Shown: in pieces, positions 7,913-16,800 of the stretch
Layout of the letters: every line of letters begins with the position of its first letter
Position numbering within the stretch: position 1 is the stretch's first letter
Source: Anaerolineales bacterium
GTDB taxonomy: Bacteria; Chloroflexota; Anaerolineae; Anaerolineales; Villigracilaceae
Assembly: GCA_020847435.1 (NCBI GenBank)
Contig: JADLBX010000033.1
Coordinates: 1 to 36,238, forward strand
Direction of reading: 5' to 3'
Length of the DNA stretch: 36,238 nt
Made by a program: the position numbers and the translations under genes
Notes under the pieces: model-generated
Database searches by the model: none
Seen by the model: the letters and a program-made list of their open reading frames with translations, nothing else
What the model was told of the DNA's origin: nothing

Positions 7913-8842
7913 TCACTTGATACTGCCTGGGTTATCCATGTTGTCCAAATTTCGCAACCCATCCCGCAATTGACTCGCGAGACTCGACAACTCTTCCAAC
8001 TCGGATTCATTCAGACACGCCCACGGCGCGAAGAAGAGACGTTCCGTCTCCGCTTCGACCTCCGCCCGAACCTGTTTGCCCTTCGGTGTGATTTGATACA
8101 CGCCTGAACCTTCCTCCGCCCACCCGCGCCTGACGAGTTCCTTCACATCCCCCGCGTGGACTTCCTCCGTCACGCCGCGACGGCTGAGTTTTTTGTGGAG
8201 GTCGTCGAAGGTCACTGCATCGCCGTGTGAAAGAAAATCGAGCGTCTCCCACGCGTGACCTTCCACCCCATGCGCTTTCCATGTGGCGATGTAACAATCG
8301 TCGCGACGCCCTTCCAACAGCGCGCAGTGAGCGACAAATCCTTCGAGCATTGCGAATGTCCCCGTTCGCTGGTAGAGGTCGCGTTTGGCTTTGATGAGAA
8401 CATGCGCGGGCGGTTCGGGCAAATGAAGCGCCGCGTCTGAAATTCGGGCAAGGAGATTGCCAAGCGCCCGCAGCGACGCTTTAGGCATGGGAGTGAGCGC
8501 AACCATGACTTCCTCTCCCGCTTGAATGAGACGAGTCGCCGCCGCGCTTCCCGACTCGGTGGCGCGATACGTTCCATCACCGTCCGAAGCCAGGTATCCT
8601 CCTTGAACCGCAGAGGCAAAACGTTCTGCGTTCGCCTGCGCCAGTCCGTATGGAAAGCATCGCATGTACTGCGCGACAGTGAACGATTGTGTGTCAAACA
8701 GCCAAAGCGCCGTCACCCAGTTGTAGTGATCGGGGGGTAGTGAAAGTTCCTGCGCGGCTACATCTGCCGCGGGGTAGGCATAGCCGTCGAACAGGATTTC
8801 AGAACTTTCTTCGAGAACAGACCAGATGGAGTTGAGGTTCAT
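7913..8842 (-). CDS. SCO6745-like winged-helix (MarR-like) protein
   Basis: The protein has 309 residues. It has two related halves: an N-terminal segment of about 150 residues with WLFDTQSFTVAQYMRCFPYG and a recognisable winged-helix core, and a C-terminal half with VEGHAWETLDFLSHGDAVTF, DLHKKLSRRGVTEEVHAGDV and the ending LFFAPWACLNESELEELSSL. This is the layout of the SCO6745 family of putative DNA-binding proteins. AAGGAG lies six bases before the ATG at 8842. It heads an operon with the cyclase-ATPase and VOC genes. Its last 25 or so codons are duplicated as the remnant at 4321-4417. Regulation by and of this protein is not known; DNA binding is inferred from fold. Confidence 0.7.
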   Translation of the reverse strand: MNLNSIWSVLEESSEILFDGYAYPAADVAAQELSLPPDHYNWVTALWLFDTQSFTVAQYMRCFPYGLAQANAERFASAVQGGYLASDGDGTYRATESGSAAATRLIQAGEEVMVALTPMPKASLRALGNLLARISDAALHLPEPPAHVLIKAKRDLYQRTGTFAMLEGFVAHCALLEGRRDDCYIATWKAHGVEGHAWETLDFLSHGDAVTFDDLHKKLSRRGVTEEVHAGDVKELVRRGWAEEGSGVYQITPKGKQVRAEVEAETERLFFAPWACLNESELEELSSLASQLRDGLRNLDNMDNPGSIK

Positions 8843-8888
8843 GGAACTCTCCTTTGGCTGAGATCTCCATGCGCTCTTTTAACGCGCG

Positions 8889-8906
8889 GATGAGCGCATG
8901 CTCATC
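8889..8906. promoter_or_regulatory. Perfect inverted repeat upstream of the SCO6745-like gene
   Basis: GATGAGC-GCAT-GCTCATC lies 47-64 bp before the start codon at 8842. Its size and position suit an operator, possibly for the regulator itself. No clear promoter boxes were found around it. Confidence 0.4.
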
Positions 8907-9002
8907 TATTCGCTGATCGCAATGCAATTTCGGCGATACTTACGGCGCGATTCCATTAAATCCTAAATGTTAAATTTGCAAGCCTTTTCGGGTCACTCTT
9001 CA

Positions 9003-9060
9003 AGAATGAAAAAGGAATGATTTTTCTTCATCCAGCCCCCTTTCAAAAAGGATTAGTTCC
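9003..9060. promoter_or_regulatory. Shared intergenic element, copy 1, with terminator-like hairpin after nar operon 1
   Basis: On the minus strand, GGATGA-loop-TCATTCC is followed by TTTTTCATTC, which can act as a weak terminator after the anion-channel gene that ends at 9117. The same region holds GAATGAAAAAGGAATGATTT and, on the right, GGATTAGTTCC at 9050-9060. Both match copies at 18988-19046 and 31105-31160. Confidence 0.55.
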
Positions 9061-9116
9061 TTTGTTGTCTTTTCCGCATCAGCGCTTGGGGTTCGTCGCT
9101 GATCGTTTTCCGCTTG

Positions 9117-10187
9117 TTAAGTTTCTTTCGCGGCAGGCGCGAAAAGTTTCCTTGCAAGCTGGAACACGAGTCCAAGAAACGTCGCGAGCCACGCGAAGAG
9201 GGCGAGGTAAATAAAGTAGCGCGGGATGAGGTAAAGGAAATCCAATTCCAGCGCCTTCGCCAGTTGAAACGTGCAGACGGTGTACATGCCGAGAGGGAAG
9301 ACCAAGCCCCAATAGGACGGTTCATAAACCAGAGGGACTTTTTTATATCCGTGCCTCCAAATGCTGAGTATGATCAGCAAGGGGATCCACCAGGTGGCGG
9401 TCGCCCAGAAGAGGAGCGTGATGCCCTTCAGGAACGGCATGATGTCTTGGATAATTTTCCAGTGGTTCGCCTCCAGGATCAGGATCGAACCAGCCAGGGT
9501 TGTGATCGCCATGGCGCCCATGTTGATCCAATAGGGCGGCGCCACTTCCTCGGGCTTGAGGCGGAAAAAAGTTAAACGGTAAAAGATCAGCGAGATCACG
9601 AGGATGTAGAGCAGGAAGCCGAGCAGGAACATGGTCAGGGTCAGGAAAAGAATCGGTTCCGTCCATGCCCCGAAGTGGTCGGCGATGCTCGCGCCCGTCA
9701 CCGCGATGGATTGGGTGGAGACTACGATCAGGAGCCAGCCGCCGCTCAATCCGTTTTCCAGCGCGGGTTTCGTTTCGCGGATGGTGACCGCCGTGATGAA
9801 AACATACATCAGCAGGTACCATAGGACGACACTCACCAGCCAAAGGAAAACGGCAACGGCGGAATTATCTGCAATGACGAAGAACTGCCTGCCCAGCACG
9901 CAGGTCCCCGCCACCATGGTCAGGAATCCGTGGCCGCGTTCGTGGCTCGTCAGGTCGGCGACAACTTTAGGAAAATATCGAAAAATGCGATTGAGCGTCA
10001 ACAGCCATAAGATTGCGTAGAACGCGATATTGGCGATGAACAGCGCCCAGGCGATCTGCGGCATGCCCTCCAATTTTGCCGCAATGGAGACGATCCCCGT
10101 TGCCATGACGAGGGCGAAATAGGCGGGATGAAGTTCCGCGCCCCCGATCATGAGCGCGCGACTGCGGCTTGGCTCTTCGTGTTTCAT
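9117..10187 (-). CDS. TehA/SLAC1-type anion channel (TDT family)
   Basis: The protein has 356 residues with about ten membrane helices, the size and layout of the tellurite-resistance/dicarboxylate transporter family. The N-terminal PAYFALVMATGIVSIAAKL matches the family's first helix, and WWIPLLIILSIWRH and YWGLVFPLGMYTVCTFQLAK match the conserved C-terminal helices. Family members include bacterial TehA and the plant guard-cell anion channel SLAC1, which passes nitrate and chloride. It is the last gene of nar operon 1, 24 bases after the hemerythrin-like gene. With no NarK in the window, a role in nitrate entry or nitrite exit is a reasonable inference, but malate or sulfite transport are alternatives. 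Confidence 0.8.
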   Translation of the reverse strand: MKHEEPSRSRALMIGGAELHPAYFALVMATGIVSIAAKLEGMPQIAWALFIANIAFYAILWLLTLNRIFRYFPKVVADLTSHERGHGFLTMVAGTCVLGRQFFVIADNSAVAVFLWLVSVVLWYLLMYVFITAVTIRETKPALENGLSGGWLLIVVSTQSIAVTGASIADHFGAWTEPILFLTLTMFLLGFLLYILVISLIFYRLTFFRLKPEEVAPPYWINMGAMAITTLAGSILILEANHWKIIQDIMPFLKGITLLFWATATWWIPLLIILSIWRHGYKKVPLVYEPSYWGLVFPLGMYTVCTFQLAKALELDFLYLIPRYFIYLALFAWLATFLGLVFQLARKLFAPAAKET

Positions 10188-10211
10188 GTTGCGTGTGTTC
10201 CTGTTCCCGGC

Positions 10212-10688
10212 TCACATTCCATCCAATTGAATCAACGGAGCGCGTTTTTGCGCCCATTTTACACCGAGCGCGGCAAGTTCGTCATCGCTCAAACACTGAC
10301 GCGCCATGCGGAAGAGCGCTTGTTCCTCTTTTTGGAAGTGACCGCGCGTGACCTGAATCATCTGCGCGGTGAGGGCGCGGGCGGAGGCGAGGTCGCTGGC
10401 TGATTCGATCTTGCCGAGCAGGTCGGTGATCTGGTCGTGCTCGATGCGCATCACCGCCAGGGGACCGCCTTGAATGCCGAGATGGGGTTCGAGGGCGTTG
10501 AAGAGTAACTCGTCTTCAATGGAGGCGTGGGATTCAAGCGTGGAGGCAAAGAGGACGATTCGTTGCTGGAGCGCGGAAAGCGAATCGGCGGCGGGAAGCG
10601 CATCGAGCGCGGAAAGCGATTGTTCGATGCGCGCCAGCATAAAGTGAAATACGCCGTGTTCGCCGAGGAGCGCGTCGGTGATCAGCAT
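10212..10688 (-). CDS. Hemerythrin-like HHE-domain protein
   Basis: The open frame runs far upstream, but its first 103 codons are a shadow of narI; the real start is the ATG at 10688, five bases after the narI stop codon. The protein has 158 residues. Helical bundle positions with iron-ligand pattern are visible: His11/His15, His54-x3-Glu58, His84 and His117-x3-Glu121. The family binds a di-iron centre and handles oxygen or nitric oxide, or repairs iron-sulfur clusters. Its close link to narI suggests protection of the nitrate reductase or NO sensing; this is inferred. No such gene exists in nar operon 2. Confidence 0.75.
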   Translation of the reverse strand: MLITDALLGEHGVFHFMLARIEQSLSALDALPAADSLSALQQRIVLFASTLESHASIEDELLFNALEPHLGIQGGPLAVMRIEHDQITDLLGKIESASDLASARALTAQMIQVTRGHFQKEEQALFRMARQCLSDDELAALGVKWAQKRAPLIQLDGM

Positions 10689-10693
10689 GGCGT

Positions 10694-11365
10694 TTAATGC
10701 CGCGCTTTGTGCCAGATGACAACCTGATGCTCGCGCCAAAGATAAGAAATGGGGAAGACCAGCACGTGCATCAGGCGCGTGAACGGCAGGAGCAGGATGA
10801 TCACAAAGCCGTTGAGGAAATGGAACCTGACCCAGAACGGCAGGGCGGTGACGTACGTGATATCGGGTTGAAATTTGAGAAGCGAGACCAGCCACGGCAC
10901 AGCCGTATGCAGGTACCAATCCGATCCCCAGCGATAGTAATAAGCCGCCCAAAAACCGAACGCCACCTGCAGGAAAAGGAAGAACAGCAGGATCCAATCG
11001 TACGGCGACGTGACCGTTTGCGTGCGCGCGTCGGCGATGCGGCGGTAGATCAGGATCAGAATGCCGACGGTCGTCATCAACGCCAGCGCCAGCCCTGTGA
11101 TTTCAAGGACATATAGGCGCGTTTGGTTGGCGGTGAACAAGCCCCACACCCCGGGGAACATCAGCGCGGTGATATGCCCCAGCAGGATGATGATCACGCC
11201 GTAATGCCACGGCACGGAGCCAAAGAACAGTTTGCGGTTTTCAAGAAATTGCGAAGACTGACTGGAAACCGAGTATGGGTCGAACCAGAAGCGATAGACG
11301 GCGACGATGATCGCAATGGCGACCGCCGCATAGGGAAAGCCGATGAAGAGGGCGTTATCAAACAT
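10694..11365 (-). CDS. narI: Respiratory nitrate reductase gamma subunit (cytochrome b), operon 1
   Basis: The protein has 223 residues and five membrane helices, the normal NarI size. The four heme b ligands are present with family spacing: His54 and His64 (WHYG, ten apart), His182 and His200 (RFHFLNG and TRLMH, eighteen apart). It oxidises quinol at the periplasmic side and passes electrons through two hemes b to NarH. AAGGAG lies seven bases before the ATG at 11365. It is separated from narJ1 by 150 bp that hold a long hairpin repeat, and is followed by the hemerythrin-like gene five bases after its stop. Confidence 0.95.
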   Translation of the reverse strand: MFDNALFIGFPYAAVAIAIIVAVYRFWFDPYSVSSQSSQFLENRKLFFGSVPWHYGVIIILLGHITALMFPGVWGLFTANQTRLYVLEITGLALALMTTVGILILIYRRIADARTQTVTSPYDWILLFFLFLQVAFGFWAAYYYRWGSDWYLHTAVPWLVSLLKFQPDITYVTALPFWVRFHFLNGFVIILLLPFTRLMHVLVFPISYLWREHQVVIWHKARH

Positions 11366-11386
11366 GGTTTGCTCCTTTTTCTTTTG

Positions 11387-11510
11387 AACCGCACAGCGCC
11401 CGAAGAACGCAAAGAAAAAATATTTCTTTCACCACGAAGGTCGCGAATGGACGAATGCTGTTTCGCTAAAATCGATTCAGATTTGGCGGCCTTTGCGATC
11501 TTCGCGGTTA
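11387..11510. repeat. Long imperfect hairpin between narI1 and narJ1
   Basis: The ends AACCGC...CGAAGAACGCAAAG and CTTTGCGATCTTCGCGGTT are inverted copies of each other. It is of the same general type as elements at 12183-12242, 26298-26366 and 33915-33974, which all carry GAA/AAAG-rich arms. It occupies the 150-bp gap in the operon. Confidence 0.6.
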
Positions 11511-11515
11511 ACTTT

Positions 11516-12154
11516 TCAGGCGGAAGGCTCCAGCATGTTCAAGGTTTGTAACTGAAATTGCAGGACGGAGCGCAGAGCCTCCAACACGCCGTGAAACTGC
11601 GTGCGCTTTTCAGACCTATTGTCCGCGTGGATCAAATTGCCAATTTGATCCACTTTCGACTCGGCGTTCTCATCCTGATCGAAGCCTGCGGATTTGGCGC
11701 GTCCCGTCATCCTGTCGAGAACAGGCAGGAGGGCGTCGCGGGCGATCTCGTGCGCTTGCATGCGATCGCGCGTGACCGCGAGAAAATGCAGGATGATCGC
11801 AAGATGGTCGGGTAGTTCGGTTTGGGAGAACACGAATCCCTCGGCGGCATAGCGTTGTTTCAACTCAACGAGGAAGGCGCTGCGTTTGTAGGTCTCGCCG
11901 AAGAGGTGATAGCCAATATAAGGATGGCAAGCCGCGTCGAGGTCGAACGTGCCAGTGTACACTTCTTCGAGTCGACCGGGCGGAAGCGCGGCGGCGTACT
12001 CGTGAAATTCCTTCAACTGCGCGGCGGCTTGTGGGTTTTCATTCAGCAACAATCCCTGCACTGTGAGCGCGGCTGAAAGCGTTGCGCCTGTGGGGTATTC
12101 CAGGATTTGGGCAAAGCATCGGTAAAGGTCTCGCATTTCGGTTTCGGTATACAT
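11516..12154 (-). CDS. narJ: Nitrate reductase assembly chaperone (TorD/NarJ family), operon 1
   Basis: The protein has 212 residues from the ATG at 12154; GGAG lies upstream at good spacing, and an in-frame TTG just before is a less likely start. It is all-helical with the NarJ/TorD motif DAACHPYIGYHLFGETYKRS (compare CYPYVGFHLFGESYKRG in the second copy) and ELPDHLAIILHFLAV. NarJ inserts the molybdenum cofactor into NarG and guides the NarGH complex to NarI. The C-terminal part has about ten extra residues relative to the operon 2 copy, and this part carries a 27-bp palindrome at 11637-11663. Confidence 0.9.
   Translation of the reverse strand: MYTETEMRDLYRCFAQILEYPTGATLSAALTVQGLLLNENPQAAAQLKEFHEYAAALPPGRLEEVYTGTFDLDAACHPYIGYHLFGETYKRSAFLVELKQRYAAEGFVFSQTELPDHLAIILHFLAVTRDRMQAHEIARDALLPVLDRMTGRAKSAGFDQDENAESKVDQIGNLIHADNRSEKRTQFHGVLEALRSVLQFQLQTLNMLEPSA
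11637..11663. repeat. 27-bp perfect palindrome inside narJ1
   Basis: GTGGATCAAATTG-C-CAATTTGATCCAC has 13-bp perfect arms around a single base. It is read in frame as part of the segment KVDQIGNLIHADN, near the C-terminus where NarJ1 is longer than NarJ2. This looks like an inserted repeat that kept the frame. Confidence 0.75.
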
Positions 12155-12182
12155 CAACGACTCTCCGTGAAATTCTTTTTAA

Positions 12183-12242
12183 ACACGAAGGGCACAAAGA
12201 GACATGAAGGAAAGTCTTTAAAAACCTTTGTGTACTTCGTGT
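12183..12242. repeat. Hairpin repeat between narJ1 and narH1
   Basis: ACACGAAGGGCACAAAG and CTTTGTGTACTTCGTGT are inverted copies with two mismatches in 17 bases and a 26-base loop. It fills most of the 104-bp gap between the narH1 stop and the narJ1 start. It belongs with the other CACAAAG/CACAGAG hairpins of this window. Confidence 0.75.
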
Positions 12243-12258
12243 CCTTTGCGTTTTGGCA

Positions 12259-13779
12259 TTAAAACTTCCTCTTCGCGATCTTATTGCGGACGCCAAAACC
12301 CGCTTCGGTCTTGCGTTCGAGCGGCTTCTCCCACGCCTCCACCGCGACTTCGCGGCCGAGCGGCGGGACGACGAAACGTTCTTCGTATGTCGGCAGCGAC
12401 GTCAGGCGGAAGATGGCTTCGACTTCTTCGGGGTTGGTGGCGCCCTGCGCCAGCGCCGCGTCCACTTCGGCTTGTTGATAGTCCTTGACCTTTTGTGCGC
12501 GCTTGAAGATGCGCACGGCGATCAATTTGCGGTACACATCTTCCACTTCCTTGACGTTACCCGCCGAGAACATGCGCGCCATGTACTTGATGGGCATGCG
12601 CGCCTTCGCCAATGAACTGATCATGGCGGGCAAGCCTTCGTTATCGAGTCCTGCTACATCGTACTTGCCGTCTTTGTCGGTCTTGGCGAGGACGGGCAGC
12701 ATGGGCGGAACGTAGTAGAGCATGGGCAAAGTGCGGAATTCGGCGTGAAGCGGGAGGGCAATCTGCCATTTCTTGACGAATTTATAAACGGGCGAATTCT
12801 GCGCGGAGGCGATCATGGCGTCGGAGATTCCGTTGGCTTTGGCGCATTTGATGACTTCGGGGTCGAACGGGTCTTGGATCATGTTCCGTTGAGCCGCGAC
12901 CAGTTCAAGGTCGGGGACTGAGGCGCATTTTTCGATTTGGTCTGCGTCGTAGAGCAGGACGCCCAGATAGCGGATGCGTCCGACGCAGGAGTGGAAGCAG
13001 GCGGGGGGTTGTCCCGATTCGAGGCGCGGATAGCACAGGATGCATTTTTCGGATTTGCCCGAAGCCCAGTTGTAATAAGTCTTTTTGTAAGGACAGCCCG
13101 AAATGCACATGCGCCAGGCGCGGCATTTTTCCTGCGAGATCAGCACGATGCCGTCTTCGCCGCGTTTGTAGATGGCGCCTGCGGGGCAAGCCGCGACACA
13201 ACCAGGATTGAGACAGTGATTGCAGATGCGCGGTAGGTAGAAGAAGACGACGCGCTCGAGTTCGTTGAGTTGCTCGCGCTCGTCGTCGGTGAGATCGTCG
13301 AGGTTGACGTCGTTGCGGGCGTAGAGCGGCGAGCCGCCGAGGTCGTCGTCCCAGTTGGGACCCGCTTCGATGGTGTCCATCGGCTTGCCCGTGATCATCG
13401 AGACGGCGCGGGCGGTGGGTTGGTCGTCGCCTTCGGGCGCGTTGAAGAGATTCTCGTAATCGTACGTCCAGGGTTCGTAGTAATCGTCAATGGTGGGCAG
13501 GGCGGGGTTGAAGAAGATGTTGCTCAACCCTTTCTTGCGACCGTGGAGGCGGAGATGGATTTTTCCATCCTCTTCCCGTTCCCAGCCGCCTTTGTATTTA
13601 TCCTGATCTTCCCATTGGGTGGGATAGCCTGTGCCAGGCTTGGTCTCGACGTTGTTCCACCACATGTATTCGGTGCCTTTGCGGTCGGTCCAGATATTCT
13701 TGCAAGCCACACTGCACGTATGACAGCCGATGCACTTATCGAGATGGAAGACCATTGAAACGTGTGAGCGAATATCCAT
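12259..13779 (-). CDS. narH: Respiratory nitrate reductase beta subunit (iron-sulfur), operon 1
   Basis: The start is the ATG at 13779 with AAAGGAG seven bases before; the frame upstream only reads through palindromic repeats. The protein has 506 residues. Cysteine groups for four iron-sulfur clusters are visible: HLDKCIGCHTCSVACKN near residue 13, CNHCLNPGCVAACPAG, EKCRAWRMCISGCPYKKTYY and CILCYPRLESGQPPACFHSC. The Trp in CRAWRMC replaces a cysteine and marks the [3Fe-4S] cluster of NarH-type proteins. It carries electrons from NarI to NarG at the cytoplasmic face. It lies 118 bp after narG1, in a gap filled by four palindromes. Confidence 0.95.
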   Translation of the reverse strand: MDIRSHVSMVFHLDKCIGCHTCSVACKNIWTDRKGTEYMWWNNVETKPGTGYPTQWEDQDKYKGGWEREEDGKIHLRLHGRKKGLSNIFFNPALPTIDDYYEPWTYDYENLFNAPEGDDQPTARAVSMITGKPMDTIEAGPNWDDDLGGSPLYARNDVNLDDLTDDEREQLNELERVVFFYLPRICNHCLNPGCVAACPAGAIYKRGEDGIVLISQEKCRAWRMCISGCPYKKTYYNWASGKSEKCILCYPRLESGQPPACFHSCVGRIRYLGVLLYDADQIEKCASVPDLELVAAQRNMIQDPFDPEVIKCAKANGISDAMIASAQNSPVYKFVKKWQIALPLHAEFRTLPMLYYVPPMLPVLAKTDKDGKYDVAGLDNEGLPAMISSLAKARMPIKYMARMFSAGNVKEVEDVYRKLIAVRIFKRAQKVKDYQQAEVDAALAQGATNPEEVEAIFRLTSLPTYEERFVVPPLGREVAVEAWEKPLERKTEAGFGVRNKIAKRKF

Positions 13780-13796
13780 GTGTTCTCCTTTGATTA

Positions 13797-13889
13797 GTAC
13801 CGCAAGATTTATCTTGCGCTTTGTGCAAAATGAATTTTGCCGTACAGCAAGATGTATCTTGCCTTTAAGCAAAATGAATTTTGCGGTAC
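13797..13889. repeat. Array of four 16-bp palindromes between narG1 and narH1
   Basis: Units: GCAAGATTTATCTTGC (13802-13817), GCAAAATGAATTTTGC (13825-13840), GCAAGATGTATCTTGC (13847-13862), GCAAAATGAATTTTGC (13869-13884). The array is bounded by GTACC and GGTAC, and another GTAC lies at its centre. The inner pairs alternate GA/TC and AA/TT, so base pairing is kept while sequence changes. It covers most of the narG1-narH1 gap. Confidence 0.9.
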
Positions 13890-13897
13890 TGGTCTGT

Positions 13898-16800
13898 TTA
13901 CCATTCCAACTTTTCCATCTTCCGCACCACGCAATATGTATCGCGCGTGAACACGCCGATGGGTCCCCAATAATTGAAGCCGTAGGTGAACTGGGCGTAG
14001 CCGCCCGCCAGTTCGACGGGGTTGATGCGGGTGCGCGTCAGGCTGTTGTGTCCGCCCGCGCGTTTGCCGCCCCTGATCTGCGACTTGGGGATGAAGACCG
14101 TGCGCTCGACCGCGTGATAGTACAGGCATGTGCCAGGCTGGACGCGGGCGCTGACCGCCGCGCGCGTCACGACCACGCCGTTGTCGTTGTGAACTTCGAC
14201 CCAGTCGTTATCCACGATGCCGACGCTCTCGGCTTCCTTGTCGTTGAGCCAGACAGGGTCCATGCCGCGCGAGAGAGTCAACATGCGGTGATTATCTTTA
14301 TACGTCGAGTGGATGTTCCACTTGCCGTGCGGTGTGATGTAGTTGAGGATCAGGCTCTTATCGTCCACCGTGCTTTTCACGATGTCGCCGATCTTCGCCC
14401 AATCGCCTGGCTTCGTCACCAGTTTGGGTTTGAACGTCGGCAGGTTTTCGCCGAAGTCCATGTAATAGGGATGGTCAATGTAGAAATGCTGGCGACCCGT
14501 GAGCGTGCGCCAGGGGACGCGGCGCTCCACGCTCATGCACCATGCGGAATATGCGCGCCCGTCGTTGACGATGCCCGACCAGCACGGGCTGATGAGAGTC
14601 CGCCTTACCTGCCGCGTCAGATCGAAGAACGTCATCCGCACATCGCGGACGCCTTCGGCGAGATCCGCCAGCGGCATACCGACTCGTTCTTCCTCATGCT
14701 TGAAGGCCGCGTACGAGACTTCTCCGTTCGTTTCGGGCGCGAGGAACAACAAGACGTTCGCCGCGTCGAGCGCGTCTTCCACCGACGGGTATTTGTTCCC
14801 GCCCCATTCGACGCAGCGCATATGACGCGGGTCGGGCGAACCGCCGACGGGGTTCTTCAACAACTCATCGTAGAACTCCGCGACGGGAATCTGCACGCCG
14901 TTGCCGTTGATCCCGTCCGTGCGGAGATTCGGTCCCAGCGAGATGAATTTGTTGTACAGGTTGGCGTAATCGCGTTCGACCACGCGGAAGTGCGGCATGG
15001 TCTTGCCGGGAATCGGGTCGCATTCGCCCGCGCGCCAATCTTTCACATCGGGCTGCGAGAGTTCATCGGGCGTATCGTGCATGAGCGGCGACATCACCAA
15101 ATCGTTGACGGGTTCGGGGAACACGTCCGCTGAAAGTTCGCTGACTTTCTTCGAGAAGGCTTTGAAGATCTCCCAGTCGGTCTTCGATTCCCACACGGGC
15201 GGCACAGCTTGCCCGAGGGGATGAACGAAGGAGTGCAGGTCAGTGGTGTTGAGGTCGTTCTTTTCGTACCAGAACGCGGCGGGCAGGACGATGTCCGAAT
15301 ACAGCGCGGACGAGTCCATGCGGAAGTTGAGGTCCACCACCAGATCCATTTTGCCTCGCGGGGCGGGTTCGCGGAACTTGACGGTCTTCACTTTATCTTT
15401 CGCGTGTTCCTCCGCGATGATGTTATCGTGCGTGCCGAGATAATGACGCAGGAAGAACTCGTGTCCCTTCGCGCTGGATTGGATCGCGTTGCCGCGCCAG
15501 ATGATCCAGACGCGGGGCCAGTTTTCGGGCGCGTCGGGATCGTCCACCGCGAATTCGAGTTTGCCGTCCTTGAGTTGTTTCGCCGTCCACTTGGAAACAT
15601 CCTCGGAGGTCTTCGCGCCCGCGGCTTCGGCTTCTTTCATAACGTCCAGCGAATTATTTTTGAACTGCGGGAAGTACGGCATCCAGCCCATGCGGACAGC
15701 CATCGCTTCCAAATCAATCGCGTGACCCTTCGCCCACTTCGTCTGCGGCGGGATGGGCGCGTAATCGGTGAAGTCGCCTTCGTAACGCCACTGGTCGCTG
15801 TTGACGTAATGCCAGGTCGGGGATTGCTGTCGGCGCGGCGGCTTCTGCCAGTCGAGCGCGAACGCGAGACTCGACCACGGCGCGACGAGCGTCAGTTTTT
15901 CTTGTCCCACGTAATGGTTCATCCCGCCGCCGTTGACGCCACAGCATCCGCACAGGATCAGCGCGTAGATCGGCGCGCGGTAGACGAGATTGTTGTTGTA
16001 CCAGTGATTGATGCTCGCGCCGACGATGATCATGGACTTGCCGTTCGTCGCTTCGGCGTTCGACGCAAACTCGCGCGCCAGGCGGGTGATCGTGTCGCGC
16101 CCGATGCCCGTGTAGGATTCCTGCCAGGCGGGCGTGTACGCGCCGATCTCGTCGTAACTCTTCGGGTAATCGCCGGGCAAGCCGCGGCTCACGCCAAATT
16201 GGGCGGCAACCAAATCGAAGACTGTGGTGACAAGTTTCTTGCCTTCGCTGGTCTCGATCCATTTCGCGGGGATGCCGCGCATGGCGGTGACTTTCTCGGC
16301 GAACTCGTAGAACGCAACGTTGACCGTCTCATCCTGCGAACCGAGGAACGAAAGCGTCGGCTCGATGGGGGAGTCGTCGAGTCCGTCTTCCATCTTAATG
16401 TTCCACTTGCCTTGTTCCTTGCTCCAACGGTCTCCTACCGCGCCCTTGGGCATGCGCGGCGCGTTGTGCTTCGCATCATGGACGAGGAACTTCCAATCTC
16501 CGTTCTCCACATCCTTGTAGCGCTTCACGGTGTTGGCGCGGATGTAACGTCCCGCCTTGTAAGAGTCGCCGTCCTTTTCCAGCTCGATCAGGAACGGCAT
16601 GTCGGTATTTTCTTTCAAGTAATTGATAAAGTACGGAACTTGACGATCCGTATAATATTCCTTGATGATAACGTGGTTGACCGCCATCCAGATCGCCGTA
16701 TCCTGCCCCGCCTTGACGGGAATCCACCAATCGGAATATTTTGCCACCTGCGAAAAGTCTGGCGCGATGACGACGAACTTCGCGCCTTCGTGCCGCGCCT

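Noticed and set aside
10689..10997. Upstream extension of the hemerythrin-like open frame (103 extra codons)
   Set aside because: It overlaps narI1 in another frame, has arginine/proline-rich shadow sequence, and the hemerythrin fold begins at the ATG at 10688, right after the narI stop.
13780..13872. Upstream extension of the narH1 open frame
   Set aside because: It only translates the palindrome array; AAAGGAG and the conserved NarH start support the ATG at 13779.
13730..15133. Plus-strand open frame of 467 codons opposite narG1/narH1
   Set aside because: It runs through the palindrome array and the antisense of narG1; no domain is seen.
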